Origin: an uncultured Bacilli bacterium
Lineage (GTDB): Bacteria > Bacillota_I > Bacilli_A > RF39 > UBA660
Direction of reading: 5' to 3'
NCBI GenBank assembly: GCA_934162445.1
Contig: CAKPIT010000006.1
Span: 27,429 to 91,428 of the forward strand
DNA length: 64,000 nt
This document shows, one piece after another, positions 17,581 to 26,559 of the stretch. The position numbers were made by a program, and so were the translations under genes. The notes beneath the pieces are model-generated. The model was not told where the DNA came from, searched no databases, and worked only from the letters and a program-made list of their open reading frames with translations. How positions within the stretch are numbered: position 1 is the stretch's first letter; the number at the start of each line of letters is the position of its first letter.

Positions 17581-19482
17581 ATGAAAAATAAATTTATAAT
17601 TATTTCATTACTTGTATTTCTATTAATTCCCCTAAAAATAGAAGCCAAAAGTCCAACGGCTAAATTTTTAAGTAATATTGAAATTCAGAGTAATGGTGAT
17701 ATTAAAGTTAAGGAATTAATTAAACTTAATGGTGATTATAATGGTTTAAGTCGTAATCTATATTTTCGTAATAATGATGCTACTATTTATGAAGCACCAA
17801 ATGAAAGTGCCCTTGAAGGAAATACGACTTTATATGATGGTAGTTCATTGACTATTGATAAAATAGGAACAATTAATGATAACAACTCTCTTGATTTTTC
17901 AAGTTTTACTACTGAAATTAATGATTATCAAAATGTTGATTATGCTACTAAAGGGGAAAGTGGCGTTTATACTATTAATCACACCAGTAGTGGTCCGGAG
18001 TTAATGATTTATAATCCCTCTTCTAACAAGCAAATATTCTATATAGAATATACCATTAAAGATGTTATTGTTATTCATAATGACATTGCCGAGTTTGCCT
18101 ATAATGTTTTAGGGGATGGTTATACAGAAAATATTGATGACTATGAAGTGAAAGTAACCTTACCAGAAGCAGATAGTGATTACCGAGTTTGGTTACATGG
18201 TCCTTTAAATGGTAACATTTCAAGGGTAAATGATAATACGGCTTTAGGAACCTATAATTTTTTAGGCGCTTACAATGCTGTTAGCATCAGGTTATTATTC
18301 AATAAAGATATAGTTTCCTTAGCCACCAAGCAAAGTGGTTTGACTGCTAAGGACAAAATTATTGCCATTGAATCAAAATTAGCCGATGAAGCGAATGAAG
18401 AACGTGATAAATTAAGAATGCAAAATAATATTATATATGGCCTAAGTATTATTTGGCTTCTTAGTTGCCTTATCTTTATCATTATGAAGATTAGAAGTTC
18501 TAAAAAGAATAAAGAAACAGAATTTACAGCTAAATATTATCGTGAATTTCCATCAACATATGGTCCCGAAGTTCTCGAATACCTTCTTAATAAAAATATT
18601 ACTGAAAAAAGTCTTTCAGCTACCATTCTTGATTTAATTTATAAACAAGTCCTAACTGTTGAAAAAACAGCTGATAATTCTAAAGATTATAAATTATTAC
18701 TTCAAGAATATGATCCTGCTATTTTAACAGAACCGGAAAAAATTGCCCTTGATATGTTTCTTAATCAAATTGGCGATTCCAAAGAAGTAAATCTATCTAC
18801 TATCAAAAAATATTGTGCTAAGGAAAGTAATGCTAAAAAATTTCTTGATAGTTATCAAAACTACAAAAAAGAAGCTAAAACTTTAGGAAAAAATGAAGAG
18901 TTTTATCTTCCTTCCAAGTCAAGTAATACTTTACTAGTTTTACTTCTTATCTTAAGTGGTAGTATTTTGATGTTTATAACCATTAGCTTCGAATTTTATT
19001 TTATGTTTTTAGCTCTTCTTTTCGCCCTAATTATTTTAATTATTACTCTTACTAAAATCAAATATTATACTAAAAAGGGTGCTCTTGACATAGCCAAGTG
19101 GCAAGCTTTTAAAAATTTCTTAAATGATTTTAGTAGATTTAATGAAAAAGAATTGCCTGAAGTTCCATTATGGGATAAGTATTTAGTTTATGCTACCGTG
19201 TTAAATTGCGCTGATAAACTATCTAAACAAATGAAGATTAAAATTAATGATTTTAAAGAAAATAATCCGACTTTCTATAATAATTACTATGATTATTTCT
19301 ATGTTAACAGCTACATTAATTCTAGTATTTATCGAAGTATTGATAGTGGTATTCATACTGCTGTTGCATCATCAAGATCAACGATTGCCTCAAGTCAATC
19401 CTCAAGTGGTAGTGGCTTTGGTGGTGGTTCCATTGGTGGCGGTGGTAGCTTCGGTGGTGGCGGTGGCGGTGGCCGTTTCTAA
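17581..19482 (+). CDS. DUF2207 membrane protein with Gly-rich tail
   Basis: A 633-residue protein with a signal peptide (1-22), an extracytoplasmic beta-rich DUF2207-type region (about 25-235) and a membrane helix (about 284-304). A cytoplasmic part, two more helices (about 452-495), another cytoplasmic domain and a Gly/Ser-rich tail (GGGSFGGGGGGGRF) follow. This order is characteristic of the DUF2207 family encoded next to lemA in many Bacillota; the function is unknown. It ends in a four-base tail-to-tail overlap with the minus-strand hydrolase. Confidence 0.88.
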   Translation: MKNKFIIISLLVFLLIPLKIEAKSPTAKFLSNIEIQSNGDIKVKELIKLNGDYNGLSRNLYFRNNDATIYEAPNESALEGNTTLYDGSSLTIDKIGTINDNNSLDFSSFTTEINDYQNVDYATKGESGVYTINHTSSGPELMIYNPSSNKQIFYIEYTIKDVIVIHNDIAEFAYNVLGDGYTENIDDYEVKVTLPEADSDYRVWLHGPLNGNISRVNDNTALGTYNFLGAYNAVSIRLLFNKDIVSLATKQSGLTAKDKIIAIESKLADEANEERDKLRMQNNIIYGLSIIWLLSCLIFIIMKIRSSKKNKETEFTAKYYREFPSTYGPEVLEYLLNKNITEKSLSATILDLIYKQVLTVEKTADNSKDYKLLLQEYDPAILTEPEKIALDMFLNQIGDSKEVNLSTIKKYCAKESNAKKFLDSYQNYKKEAKTLGKNEEFYLPSKSSNTLLVLLLILSGSILMFITISFEFYFMFLALLFALIILIITLTKIKYYTKKGALDIAKWQAFKNFLNDFSRFNEKELPEVPLWDKYLVYATVLNCADKLSKQMKIKINDFKENNPTFYNNYYDYFYVNSYINSSIYRSIDSGIHTAVASSRSTIASSQSSSGSGFGGGSIGGGGSFGGGGGGGRF

Positions 19483-20240
19483 TCATCAAAAAAATATAAA
19501 ATAATTCTTATAATGACATAAGTATTTTCTAAATAACAATAATGAGTACAGTTTGGAAAGATAACAAGCTCACTATTTGTTATTTTTTTATGCATAATTT
19601 TTCCATCTTTTAATGGTGTATCAATATCATTTGCCCCCCAAAGTAATAAAGTAGGAATCTTAATTAAAGACAGATATTTAGTTAAATCTTCATTGACAAT
19701 ATTCTTAAAAGTAGTTTGCATTTTTAAATCTAAAGCCAGATAATCACTCGAAGAAAACTTCTTAAATAAATAACTTTTGAAACTATTAGATGCTTTTTCT
19801 GGTAAGAAGTTAGCAAAATTTTGTAAGGAATGATAAATCTTCAAGCGTAACCATCTTTTTAAAGTCATCTTTGGTTTAATTCCCGCACTATCAATTAATA
19901 CCAATTTCCTAATTTTTACCTTATATTTACTAGCTAAAATAATGGCAATTCTGCCTCCAAAAGAGTGGGCTATAATATATGGATTATCTATTTTTTCCTC
20001 TTCTAAAAAAGCTTTAATTAAAAGTGCATAATCGTATATTGTTAAATCATAATTAGGAAACTTAGTATTAAGAAATCCCGGATAATCCATAATATAAACA
20101 GTATAATCAACCTTTAAAATATTAATAATTTCCTTAAAAGTGGTCCTTGTCTCACCCCAACCGGGCAAGATAACAACCCGTTTTTTACTTGCCCCATATT
20201 TTTCGTAATAAAGATTAATTCCTTGATAATTAATAGTCAT
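19479..20240 (-). CDS. Alpha/beta hydrolase
   Basis: A 253-residue protein with the alpha/beta-hydrolase fold pattern: VVILPGWGETRTTF (oxyanion region), the nucleophile elbow AHSFGGR, a late acid in LLWGANDIDTP and a His in NCTHYCY. The catalytic triad Ser-Asp-His is therefore complete. The substrate is unknown; relatives include esterases and haloperoxidase-like enzymes. The third possible start, ATG 20240, is preferred because AGGTG lies six bases before it; GTG 20249 and ATG 20246 are alternatives that overlap the site. It is a single gene with its 3' end overlapping the DUF2207 gene. Confidence 0.85.
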   Translation of the reverse strand: MTINYQGINLYYEKYGASKKRVVILPGWGETRTTFKEIINILKVDYTVYIMDYPGFLNTKFPNYDLTIYDYALLIKAFLEEEKIDNPYIIAHSFGGRIAIILASKYKVKIRKLVLIDSAGIKPKMTLKRWLRLKIYHSLQNFANFLPEKASNSFKSYLFKKFSSSDYLALDLKMQTTFKNIVNEDLTKYLSLIKIPTLLLWGANDIDTPLKDGKIMHKKITNSELVIFPNCTHYCYLENTYVIIRIILYFFDD

Positions 20241-20299
20241 GATCATCACCTAATATAAGATATGACTTTAAAATAAAGATGTTAACTTAGATAAATTAA

Positions 20300-20349
20300 T
20301 TGTAATTAAATACACAATATGCTATCATCTATTTAGAAGTTTTAACTTC
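20300..20349 (+). promoter_or_regulatory. Promoter and small inverted repeat before the methyltransferase gene
   Basis: TTGTAA (20300-20305) and TATCAT (20323-20328) are 17 bases apart. Just downstream, GAAGTT and AACTTC (20336-20349) form an inverted repeat with a two-base centre at the expected transcription start, a plausible operator. Confidence 0.5.
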
Positions 20350-20373
20350 ATTAGAAATAAAGAAGGTGTAAAT

Positions 20374-21246
20374 ATGTTATTAGCTTCCAACTGGAAAGAT
20401 TATGAATTAATAGATGCTTCAAATGGGGAAAAACTAGAACGCTATGGTAAATATGTTCTTCTTCGTCCTGATCCTAGTATTATTTGGGACAATGGCAATT
20501 TAAAAGAAAAATATCGTGGTAAAATTAATGCCATCTATCATCGTTCTAACAAAGGTGGTGGTTACTGGGAAAACCTTACTAAAGTTCCTGAAACTTGGAC
20601 CATTAATTATCGTGATTTAACCTTTAATGTTAAACAAATGGGTTTTAAACATACCGGTATTTTCCCAGAACAAGCTGTTAACTGGGACTTTATGATGACT
20701 AAAATAAAGAATGCCAAACGTGAAATTAAAGTTCTAAATCTTTTTGGTTACACCGGCTGTGCATCAGTTAGTTGTCTAAAAAGTGGGGCACATCTTACTC
20801 ATGTTGACGCTTCAAAAGGAATGATAAATGTTTGTAAAGAAAATGTTAAAAGTAGTGATTTAAGTGATAAACCTATTCGTTATATTGTAGATGATGTAGT
20901 TAAATTTGTTAAACGAGAAATCCGTCGTGGTCATAAATATGATGCTATTATTATGGATCCCCCAAGTTATGGTAGGGGAGCCAATAAAGAAATATGGGAA
21001 ATCGAAAAAGATCTTGCCCCACTTATTAATCTTTGTGTTGATATTTTAAGTGATAATCCCCTTTTCTTTATTATTAACTGCTATACAACGTCACTATCAA
21101 ACATCATTTTAAATAATGTTTTAACTACAACCGTATCAAAAAAATATCATGGAAAAGTTACCAGTGGTGAATTGGGAATACCAATAAAAAATAATAATTT
21201 TGTTTTACCATGTGGTATATATGGAAGATGGGAAAATGATGATTGA
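20374..21246 (+). CDS. Class I SAM-dependent rRNA methyltransferase (RlmI/RlmK-like)
   Basis: A 290-residue protein with a SAM-binding motif (VLNLFGYTGCASVSCLKSGA at about 126-145), an acidic end of strand 2 (VDAS), and the catalytic loop IIMDPPSYGRG at about 193-203. The DPPSYGR sequence and the preceding domain match class I 23S rRNA methyltransferases of the Methyltrans_SAM group. It is made from ATG 20374 behind AAGAAGGTG. Its last bases overlap the pseudouridine synthase gene, so both RNA-modification enzymes are coupled. Base or carbon specificity cannot be read from the sequence. Confidence 0.85.
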   Translation: MLLASNWKDYELIDASNGEKLERYGKYVLLRPDPSIIWDNGNLKEKYRGKINAIYHRSNKGGGYWENLTKVPETWTINYRDLTFNVKQMGFKHTGIFPEQAVNWDFMMTKIKNAKREIKVLNLFGYTGCASVSCLKSGAHLTHVDASKGMINVCKENVKSSDLSDKPIRYIVDDVVKFVKREIRRGHKYDAIIMDPPSYGRGANKEIWEIEKDLAPLINLCVDILSDNPLFFIINCYTTSLSNIILNNVLTTTVSKKYHGKVTSGELGIPIKNNNFVLPCGIYGRWENDD

Positions 21247-21907
21247 TATTATTTATGAAGATAATCATGTTCTAGTAGCCTTAAAAAAAGTGAACGTTTT
21301 ATCACAAGGTGATGGGTCAACTACGCCTGATATGTTAACTCTTTTAAAAAAGTATTTAAAAGAAAAATATCACAAAGAAGGAAATGTATATTTAGGCCTT
21401 GTTCATCGTCTTGATAAAGAAGTCGGAGGCATTATGGTTTTTGCTAAGACAAGTAAAGCTGCTAAAAGATTAAGTCAAAATATTCAAGATCATAAATTCT
21501 ATAAAGAATATTTAGCCGTTGTTAAAGGAAACCTAACTTCTTCTGCTACCTTTAAAGATTATTTAAAACGGATTGATTATAAAAGTTATGTAACTAACCA
21601 AAAAGATGGAAAAGAAGCCATATTAAGTTATGAAACCCTTGCTACTAATCAAGATAGTACCCTTGTCAAAATAAATTTAAAAACCGGTCGTCATCACCAA
21701 ATAAGAGTTCAATTTGCCACTAGACATCATCCCCTTTTAGGTGATAAGAAGTATGGTCAAAAAGGGAAGTATCCTCTCGCATTATATGCTTATAAATTAT
21801 CATTTTATCATCCTATCACCAAAGAGTTATTAACCTTTACATCAATTCCTAAAGAAGGCTATTTCAAATCCTACCAAAAGTCACTTGACATTATTTCTGT
21901 ATGCTAA
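21236..21907 (+). CDS. RluA-family pseudouridine synthase
   Basis: A 223-residue enzyme that converts uridine to pseudouridine in RNA. The family motif is HRLDKEVGGIMVFAKT, with the catalytic Asp in HRLD, and the later GRHHQIRVQFA block is present. There is no S4 domain. An ORF can be extended to 21200, but RluA proteins begin close to IDIIYEDNHVLVA and GGAAGATGGG lies before ATG 21236 (or 21239). It overlaps the methyltransferase stop by about ten bases, indicating translational coupling. Confidence 0.88.
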   Translation: MMIDIIYEDNHVLVALKKVNVLSQGDGSTTPDMLTLLKKYLKEKYHKEGNVYLGLVHRLDKEVGGIMVFAKTSKAAKRLSQNIQDHKFYKEYLAVVKGNLTSSATFKDYLKRIDYKSYVTNQKDGKEAILSYETLATNQDSTLVKINLKTGRHHQIRVQFATRHHPLLGDKKYGQKGKYPLALYAYKLSFYHPITKELLTFTSIPKEGYFKSYQKSLDIISVC

Positions 21908-21908
21908 G

Positions 21909-21940
21909 AAAAAAAGTTTGCTTTTTACTTTTTTTTTTGA
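21909..21940 (+). terminator. Terminator after the pseudouridine synthase gene
   Basis: A-rich AAAAAAAG and CTTTTT flank a TTTG loop, followed by a run of ten T ending near 21938. The stem is A-T rich but the T run is long. Confidence 0.55.
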
Positions 21941-21980
21941 TATCATTTAATATATAAGATAAGGGAGATGGAAGTTAATT

Positions 21981-22832
21981 ATGATATTAGCAAATTTTGA
22001 TTTAAGCTTTTTTACCACAATTCCGGGTATGTTAATTACAGGAGGCGTATTACTTCTTTTAATTGCATTAATAATATTTATTGCTACAGGAAGTAAAGGT
22101 AAAGAAAAAGCCATAGATAAAGATATAAAAAATGAACCAGAAAGTGTTGTAAGTCCAACAGTTCCAACAGAACCTGCACCTGTTCAAACAACAGAACCTG
22201 TAGTAAATAATGAAGTACCACCGGTCGTTGAAGAACCAAAGGTAGCACCCGTTGCTGTTAATGAAAGTCTTATAAATGGAACCGTTCCTGAGCAAGCACA
22301 AGCCCCAGTAGTAGAACCTAAAGTAGAAGAAGTTATAAACACTCCAGCTGATCCTATTGCTGCAAGTGCTCCTGTTACCGTTGTTCCCCTTGAACCAATT
22401 CCTTCTCAAGAAGAAGTAAAACCAATAGAAGCGGCTAACTTACAAGCTCCAGCCGTTGAAGTTCAAAATGTAACTCCTGAAGTTAAAATAACTCCTACTG
22501 TTGAACAACCAGTAATAGAAGAGAAGAAGGAAACTCCACAAGAAGAAGCTAAACCAATTTATGGTGGGGCAAATCCTGTAATTCCAACCATAAGTGTTAA
22601 TAATGAACCACATCGGCAAATTTATGGTGGTGCTAATCCATTAGAAAATACCCAAAGTGTTCCTATCATTAACACTGTTGTTAATGAAGATAGTAACAAA
22701 CAAGTAGAAAAACAAGAAGCACCAGCAGCACCTATTCCTACAAAAGAAGAAATAAAAGTAGAAGAACCTAAAGCTCCTGAATTACCAAAAGAGCCTATTA
22801 AACAAGAAGAAGTTATTGAAAGTTTATTCTAA
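21981..22832 (+). CDS. Membrane-anchored Pro/Glu/Val-rich protein
   Basis: A 283-residue protein with one hydrophobic segment (about 12-35) and then a long low-complexity region rich in Pro, Glu, Val and Ala (PTVPTEPAPVQTTEP and similar). It carries two copies of IYGGANP (about residues 192-213). The repeat of that heptad in an otherwise disordered tail suggests a short binding motif. No enzyme domain is visible. It sits alone between terminators. Pro/Glu-rich tails of this kind often span the cell wall or tether partners; the true role is unknown. Confidence 0.6.
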   Translation: MILANFDLSFFTTIPGMLITGGVLLLLIALIIFIATGSKGKEKAIDKDIKNEPESVVSPTVPTEPAPVQTTEPVVNNEVPPVVEEPKVAPVAVNESLINGTVPEQAQAPVVEPKVEEVINTPADPIAASAPVTVVPLEPIPSQEEVKPIEAANLQAPAVEVQNVTPEVKITPTVEQPVIEEKKETPQEEAKPIYGGANPVIPTISVNNEPHRQIYGGANPLENTQSVPIINTVVNEDSNKQVEKQEAPAAPIPTKEEIKVEEPKAPELPKEPIKQEEVIESLF

Positions 22833-22856
22833 GAGTATTTTTACTCTTTTTTTTGT
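22831..22856 (+). terminator. Rho-independent terminator
   Basis: AAGAGTA (22831-22837) pairs with TACTCTT (22842-22848) around a TTTT loop, followed by a T run. It starts on the stop codon of the Pro/Glu-rich gene. Confidence 0.85.
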
Positions 22857-22914
22857 TCTTTATTAAAAAATACATCATATAATTAGTTAGAACAAAGAAA
22901 GGATGATAAAAATT

Positions 22915-23175
22915 ATGGAAACACTAAAAGTTTCATCAAAATCAAACCCAAATTCAGTAGCAGGAGCTCTTGCCAATGTCTTTAGAGCTAATGGTACCGT
23001 TGAAATTCAAGCTGTAGGTGCTGGGGCTTTAAACCAAGCGATTAAAGCTATTGCTATTGCCCGAGGATTCCTAGCTCCCGCTGGTAAGAACATTGTCTGC
23101 ATTCCTGCTTTCACTGATATTTCCATTGAAGGCGAGGAACGAACCGCCATAAAACTGATTATTGAAACAAAATAA
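22915..23175 (+). CDS. spoVS: Stage V sporulation protein S (SpoVS)
   Basis: An 86-residue protein with the hallmark SpoVS sequence: METLKVSSKSNPNSVAGALA, then GTVEIQAVGAGALNQAIKA. SpoVS is an Alba-like fold protein needed for spore coat and septum-related steps in Bacillus. ATG 22915 is chosen over 22903 because AAAGGATG precedes it and the protein then begins exactly as the family does. A TATAAT at 22878-22883 with a weak -35 lies upstream. The gene is also kept by some non-sporulating bacteria, so it alone does not prove sporulation. Confidence 0.93.
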   Translation: METLKVSSKSNPNSVAGALANVFRANGTVEIQAVGAGALNQAIKAIAIARGFLAPAGKNIVCIPAFTDISIEGEERTAIKLIIETK

Positions 23176-23191
23176 TAGTTCGATTATTCGT

Positions 23192-23213
23192 AAATTGGTT
23201 GTACAACCAATTT
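23192..23213. promoter_or_regulatory. 22-base perfect palindrome: likely LysR operator and spoVS terminator
   Basis: Bases 23192-23213 read identically on both strands around TGTACA, with half-site AATTGGTTGTA. It contains a T-N11-A pattern expected for LysR-type regulators. It overlaps the -35 of the LysR gene and is followed by a short T run, so the RNA hairpin could also end spoVS transcription. Confidence 0.7.
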
Positions 23214-23227
23214 TTTAGTTGTATAAT
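23199..23227 (+). promoter_or_regulatory. Promoter of the LysR-type regulator gene
   Basis: TTGTAC (23199-23204), inside the palindrome, and a perfect TATAAT (23222-23227) are 17 bases apart. This placement predicts that a protein bound to the palindrome blocks or alters transcription of the regulator itself. Confidence 0.7.
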
Positions 23228-23249
23228 AGTAATATTTAGGAGGTGTATT

Positions 23250-24176
23250 ATGGACCTTATAAATAATAACATTGACTTAAATACTTATAAAGTCTTCCTA
23301 GCCGTTACCATTTATGGTAGCTTCAAAAAGGCAAGTGATAAACTCTTTATCTCCCAACCAGCCGTTAGTTACACCATAAAAAAACTAGAAGAAGAGTTAG
23401 GTACCAAATTATTTGTACGCATGAATAAAGGTGTACGACTAACCGAACAAGGCCAACACTTAAAATTTCATGTAGAAAATGCTTTTCGTAGCCTTCTTCT
23501 TGGTTATACCACACTTAATGATAAAGAAAATGAATTAATGGGAACCATCAAAATTGGCATTCACTCCAATGTCAGCACCTTTTTACTTCCCAAATACGTT
23601 AAAGAATTTTCACATCATAACCAAAAAACTAAAATTATTATTTATAGTTCCACCAAAAACGAATTAAAAGAAATGTTTGAAACTAATGCCCTTGATATTT
23701 TAATTCTTCATTCTCCTATCTATCAAGATTCAAACTATTACACCGAAAACAAATTAATAACTTGCGATAGTTGTTTTTTTGGAGTTAAAAAATATTATGA
23801 TGCCCTAAAAGATTCAAAAGATGCTAAAAATCTTTTATCATATCCCTTACTATTACCTCTTAAAGGTTATTCTACTAGTATTTCCCTAGATAAAGTTTTT
23901 AAAAATCACAATCTAACTCTATCATCCAACATCTACTTATACACCACTGAAATGACTATTGCTCTAGCTAAAAACGGCACCGGGATTGGTTGGACTTTAA
24001 AAGAAAGTATTAAAGAAGAATTAGAAAATAAAACATTTTATGAAATACCAGTTAACCTTGATCTTCCCAAAGTTGAATTTAGTATGGCTTATAATCCCAA
24101 ATACATCAATAAAGCCTCTCTTGAATTTGTAAAATATCTCTTAAATGAAACAAATAAGAATAATTTATCCTCTTAA
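23250..24176 (+). CDS. LysR-family transcriptional regulator
   Basis: A 308-residue protein: an N-terminal winged HTH (NTYKVFLAVTIYGSFKKASDK, then ISQPAVSYTIKKLEEELGTK and LFVRMNKGVRLTEQG), followed by a periplasmic-binding-like effector domain (about 95-305). ATG 23250 is preferred to the 17-codon extension because TAGGAGGTG lies seven bases upstream and LysR proteins start near the HTH. The promoter lies in a perfect palindrome, so autoregulation is likely. Divergent target genes are absent; the operon starting at 24333 is the nearest candidate target. The effector is unknown. Confidence 0.9.
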   Translation: MDLINNNIDLNTYKVFLAVTIYGSFKKASDKLFISQPAVSYTIKKLEEELGTKLFVRMNKGVRLTEQGQHLKFHVENAFRSLLLGYTTLNDKENELMGTIKIGIHSNVSTFLLPKYVKEFSHHNQKTKIIIYSSTKNELKEMFETNALDILILHSPIYQDSNYYTENKLITCDSCFFGVKKYYDALKDSKDAKNLLSYPLLLPLKGYSTSISLDKVFKNHNLTLSSNIYLYTTEMTIALAKNGTGIGWTLKESIKEELENKTFYEIPVNLDLPKVEFSMAYNPKYINKASLEFVKYLLNETNKNNLSS

Positions 24177-24332
24177 GTTATTCTTTTTTGCTATAATTCT
24201 CATTTATAGATTACATAAATAATAAGTATTTGCTTAATATTTTGAATAACCGTATCATAATATGTTGAAAGGAGAAAAAATGAAATCATAAATTAAGAAA
24301 GGATATACTATAAGTATATAAGGTATTAACCG

Positions 24333-25376
24333 TTGAAAAAAATAGCCATATGTTTACCTAGTTATAATGAACATAAAAATATTAAGAAAATTACGAAGAA
24401 AATCGATAAAGCTCTAAATCTTATTAATACAAGTTATAAGTGCTTTATTGTTAACTGTGATAATAATAGTCCTGATAAGACTAATTATATCTTTAAAACT
24501 ACTAATACGACTAATCAAAAAATAAGTATATTAACTTCTAAAAAAGGAAAGGGCGAAAATATTTATAATTTTCTAAAATTCTGTCACCAAGAAGATATTG
24601 ATTATGCAATTACTATTGATACTGATACTAAAAGTTTTCATGCTTCTTGGCTTATTAGGATTTTAAAAGCCTTAACAACGGGGGCCGATTTTACCTATCC
24701 TTTATACATAAGAGAAAAAGAAGAAGGAAATACCACCAATCACTTTGTCACTTTAATGCTATATAAAATATATGGTAAGTTTATAAGACAACCACTCGGT
24801 GGTGATTATGGTTTTACTAAAGATTATATCACTAAACTCTTAACGATTACCCCAACTGATGACATTCTAAAATATGGAATTGATATCTTTTTAGTAATAA
24901 GTGCTATTTCTAACAACTTTAATATACGAGAAGTATTTCTAGGTTATAAAAAACATAATCCATCTTACCATAAAATGCTATCTATTTTTGATAATGTTGT
25001 TAAAGGCTTTATAGATACTTATAATCTATATCCAACTCATCTACCTAAAAAACCAATTAATTATACACCTTTTGTTTTACCAAATAAAGTATGGCCTTAT
25101 CGCTCTTATTTTGATTCTTTGTATCAAAAATACTTAACTAAACATGGCTTTAAAGCTACTGATTACTTTTTAATTGAAGAAAAGTGGCTTGAAAAGTTAA
25201 CCTATTTTGCTAATAATATTAGTGCTCTTGATGAAGAATTTTTAATTAACTTAAAAGAATATTTTCTTATTCGAAGTGTTAGCTTTTGGGATAGGGTCAA
25301 TTTAGAAAATAATAAAAAGTGGGAAGAAATAATTATTAAAAGTTGTTTAAAATTAGGAGAAGAAAATGAAAATTAA
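24333..25376 (+). CDS. Family 2 glycosyltransferase
   Basis: A 347-residue protein beginning KKIAICLPSYNEHKNI, the nucleotide-sugar binding start of GT2 enzymes. It has NCDNNSPDKT, the metal-binding DTD of AITIDTDTKSF, and an acceptor-loop-like QPLGGDYGF. No membrane helix is evident, so it is a cytosolic enzyme. It uses TTG as start; only a weak TAAGGT site precedes it. The 156-base gap before it contains a tiny three-codon frame with a strong site (24280-24291). The gene overlaps the AdoMet synthetase gene by 11 bases and heads a four-gene operon. The acceptor and sugar are unknown. Confidence 0.8.
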   Translation: MKKIAICLPSYNEHKNIKKITKKIDKALNLINTSYKCFIVNCDNNSPDKTNYIFKTTNTTNQKISILTSKKGKGENIYNFLKFCHQEDIDYAITIDTDTKSFHASWLIRILKALTTGADFTYPLYIREKEEGNTTNHFVTLMLYKIYGKFIRQPLGGDYGFTKDYITKLLTITPTDDILKYGIDIFLVISAISNNFNIREVFLGYKKHNPSYHKMLSIFDNVVKGFIDTYNLYPTHLPKKPINYTPFVLPNKVWPYRSYFDSLYQKYLTKHGFKATDYFLIEEKWLEKLTYFANNISALDEEFLINLKEYFLIRSVSFWDRVNLENNKKWEEIIIKSCLKLGEENEN

Positions 25377-26559
25377 AATTAATGAGGATTATCAAGATCC
25401 TGAGAAAAGAAGTATTGAAATAGTAGAAAGAAAAGGAGTAGGACACCCCGATACTTTAGCCGATAAACTAGCCGAAGAACTCTCACGCATCTACTCGCTA
25501 TATTGCCTCAACAACTTTGGCTGCATCCTTCATCATAACCTTGATAAATTATATATTGGTGGGGGCTTATTTTTATTAGAAAACTCAAAAATAGTAAGAC
25601 ATCATAAAATAAGAGTAGACCTAAATGGTCGCGTTTCTAGTACCATGAATGGTGAAAAAATTGATTTAGAAGCCTTATTTGTCCCCGTTATTAGAGACTA
25701 TTTAAAAACCGTTATTCCTAGAATAAAAGATGAAGATTTAGATATTAACATCAATTGCACTCAGTATTCAAAAAGAGAATATTGGTATACACCCCGTGAT
25801 ATTAACGATGTTTCAGATTCTAAAACCATCTTTGCCGCTGATACTGCTTTATGTGTCAATCATGGAGTTAAAACTTACTGTGAAAATCTTGCCCTAACCT
25901 TAGAACAATCCTTTTACACCTTTAATGATAAAGGATATGCTGTTCCTAAATATCATGATGTTGGTCAAGATATTAAAGTAATGGTTACCAGAATAAATAA
26001 ACAAATAACTGCTACCATCTGCATGCCTGTTTATAAAGATCTTTATCAAACCGAAGAAGAATATGATCAAATTGTTAAACACCATGAACAAAGATTAGCC
26101 AAATTAATTACCACCATTGATAACCCTAATAACTATAGTGTCAAAGTAGAAATTAATCGTATGCCTGATAATTCCTATCGAAACTATTCCTTAGTCTTAG
26201 GTAGCTGTATTGAATGTGGTGAAGAAGGCCTTGTCGGAAGAGGTAATGATTATCGTGGCTTAATCTCATCTTTTAGAGAACACTCAGTAGAAGCGAAATG
26301 TGGTAAAAATCCTCACTATCATACCGGCCGTGTTCTTAATTTCTTAGGCGATAATGCTACTTTACGGATTACTAAAGAACTAGGAATTAAATGTACATTA
26401 TACTCCCTAACAAGAAATAGGGGATCAATTACTAGTCCCTATCTATTCTACTTAAGCATTAACGATTTAACCTATAAAGATCAATGCGAAAAAATAATCG
26501 CTGAAGAATTTTCAGAAAATAAATTTAAAGATATCCTAAAAGAAAGGAATCTTTACTAA
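25366..26559 (+). CDS. Archaeal-type S-adenosylmethionine synthetase
   Basis: A 397-residue enzyme of the archaeal methionine adenosyltransferase family rather than MetK. It has VERKGVGHPDTLADKLAEELS near the start, LHHNLDKLYIGGG, and GEEGLVGRGNDYRGLISSFR in the second half. It makes AdoMet from methionine and ATP. Some bacteria carry this type in addition to or instead of MetK, and it can sit in specialised pathways. Here it lies between a glycosyltransferase (11-base overlap) and a HPr-kinase-like protein (one-base overlap), indicating a dedicated AdoMet supply. Whether a normal metK exists elsewhere is not visible. Confidence 0.9.
   Translation: MKIKINEDYQDPEKRSIEIVERKGVGHPDTLADKLAEELSRIYSLYCLNNFGCILHHNLDKLYIGGGLFLLENSKIVRHHKIRVDLNGRVSSTMNGEKIDLEALFVPVIRDYLKTVIPRIKDEDLDININCTQYSKREYWYTPRDINDVSDSKTIFAADTALCVNHGVKTYCENLALTLEQSFYTFNDKGYAVPKYHDVGQDIKVMVTRINKQITATICMPVYKDLYQTEEEYDQIVKHHEQRLAKLITTIDNPNNYSVKVEINRMPDNSYRNYSLVLGSCIECGEEGLVGRGNDYRGLISSFREHSVEAKCGKNPHYHTGRVLNFLGDNATLRITKELGIKCTLYSLTRNRGSITSPYLFYLSINDLTYKDQCEKIIAEEFSENKFKDILKERNLY

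Noticed and set aside
22068..22409. 113-codon minus-strand frame rich in Trp, Phe and Tyr
   Set aside because: It is the antisense of the Pro/Glu-rich repeat gene, whose composition keeps the opposite frame open.
24280..24291. Three-codon frame (Met-Lys-Ser) with a strong AAAGGAG site before the glycosyltransferase operon
   Set aside because: Could be a leader minicistron or a decayed start, but three codons give no testable signal; no attenuator hairpin was seen.
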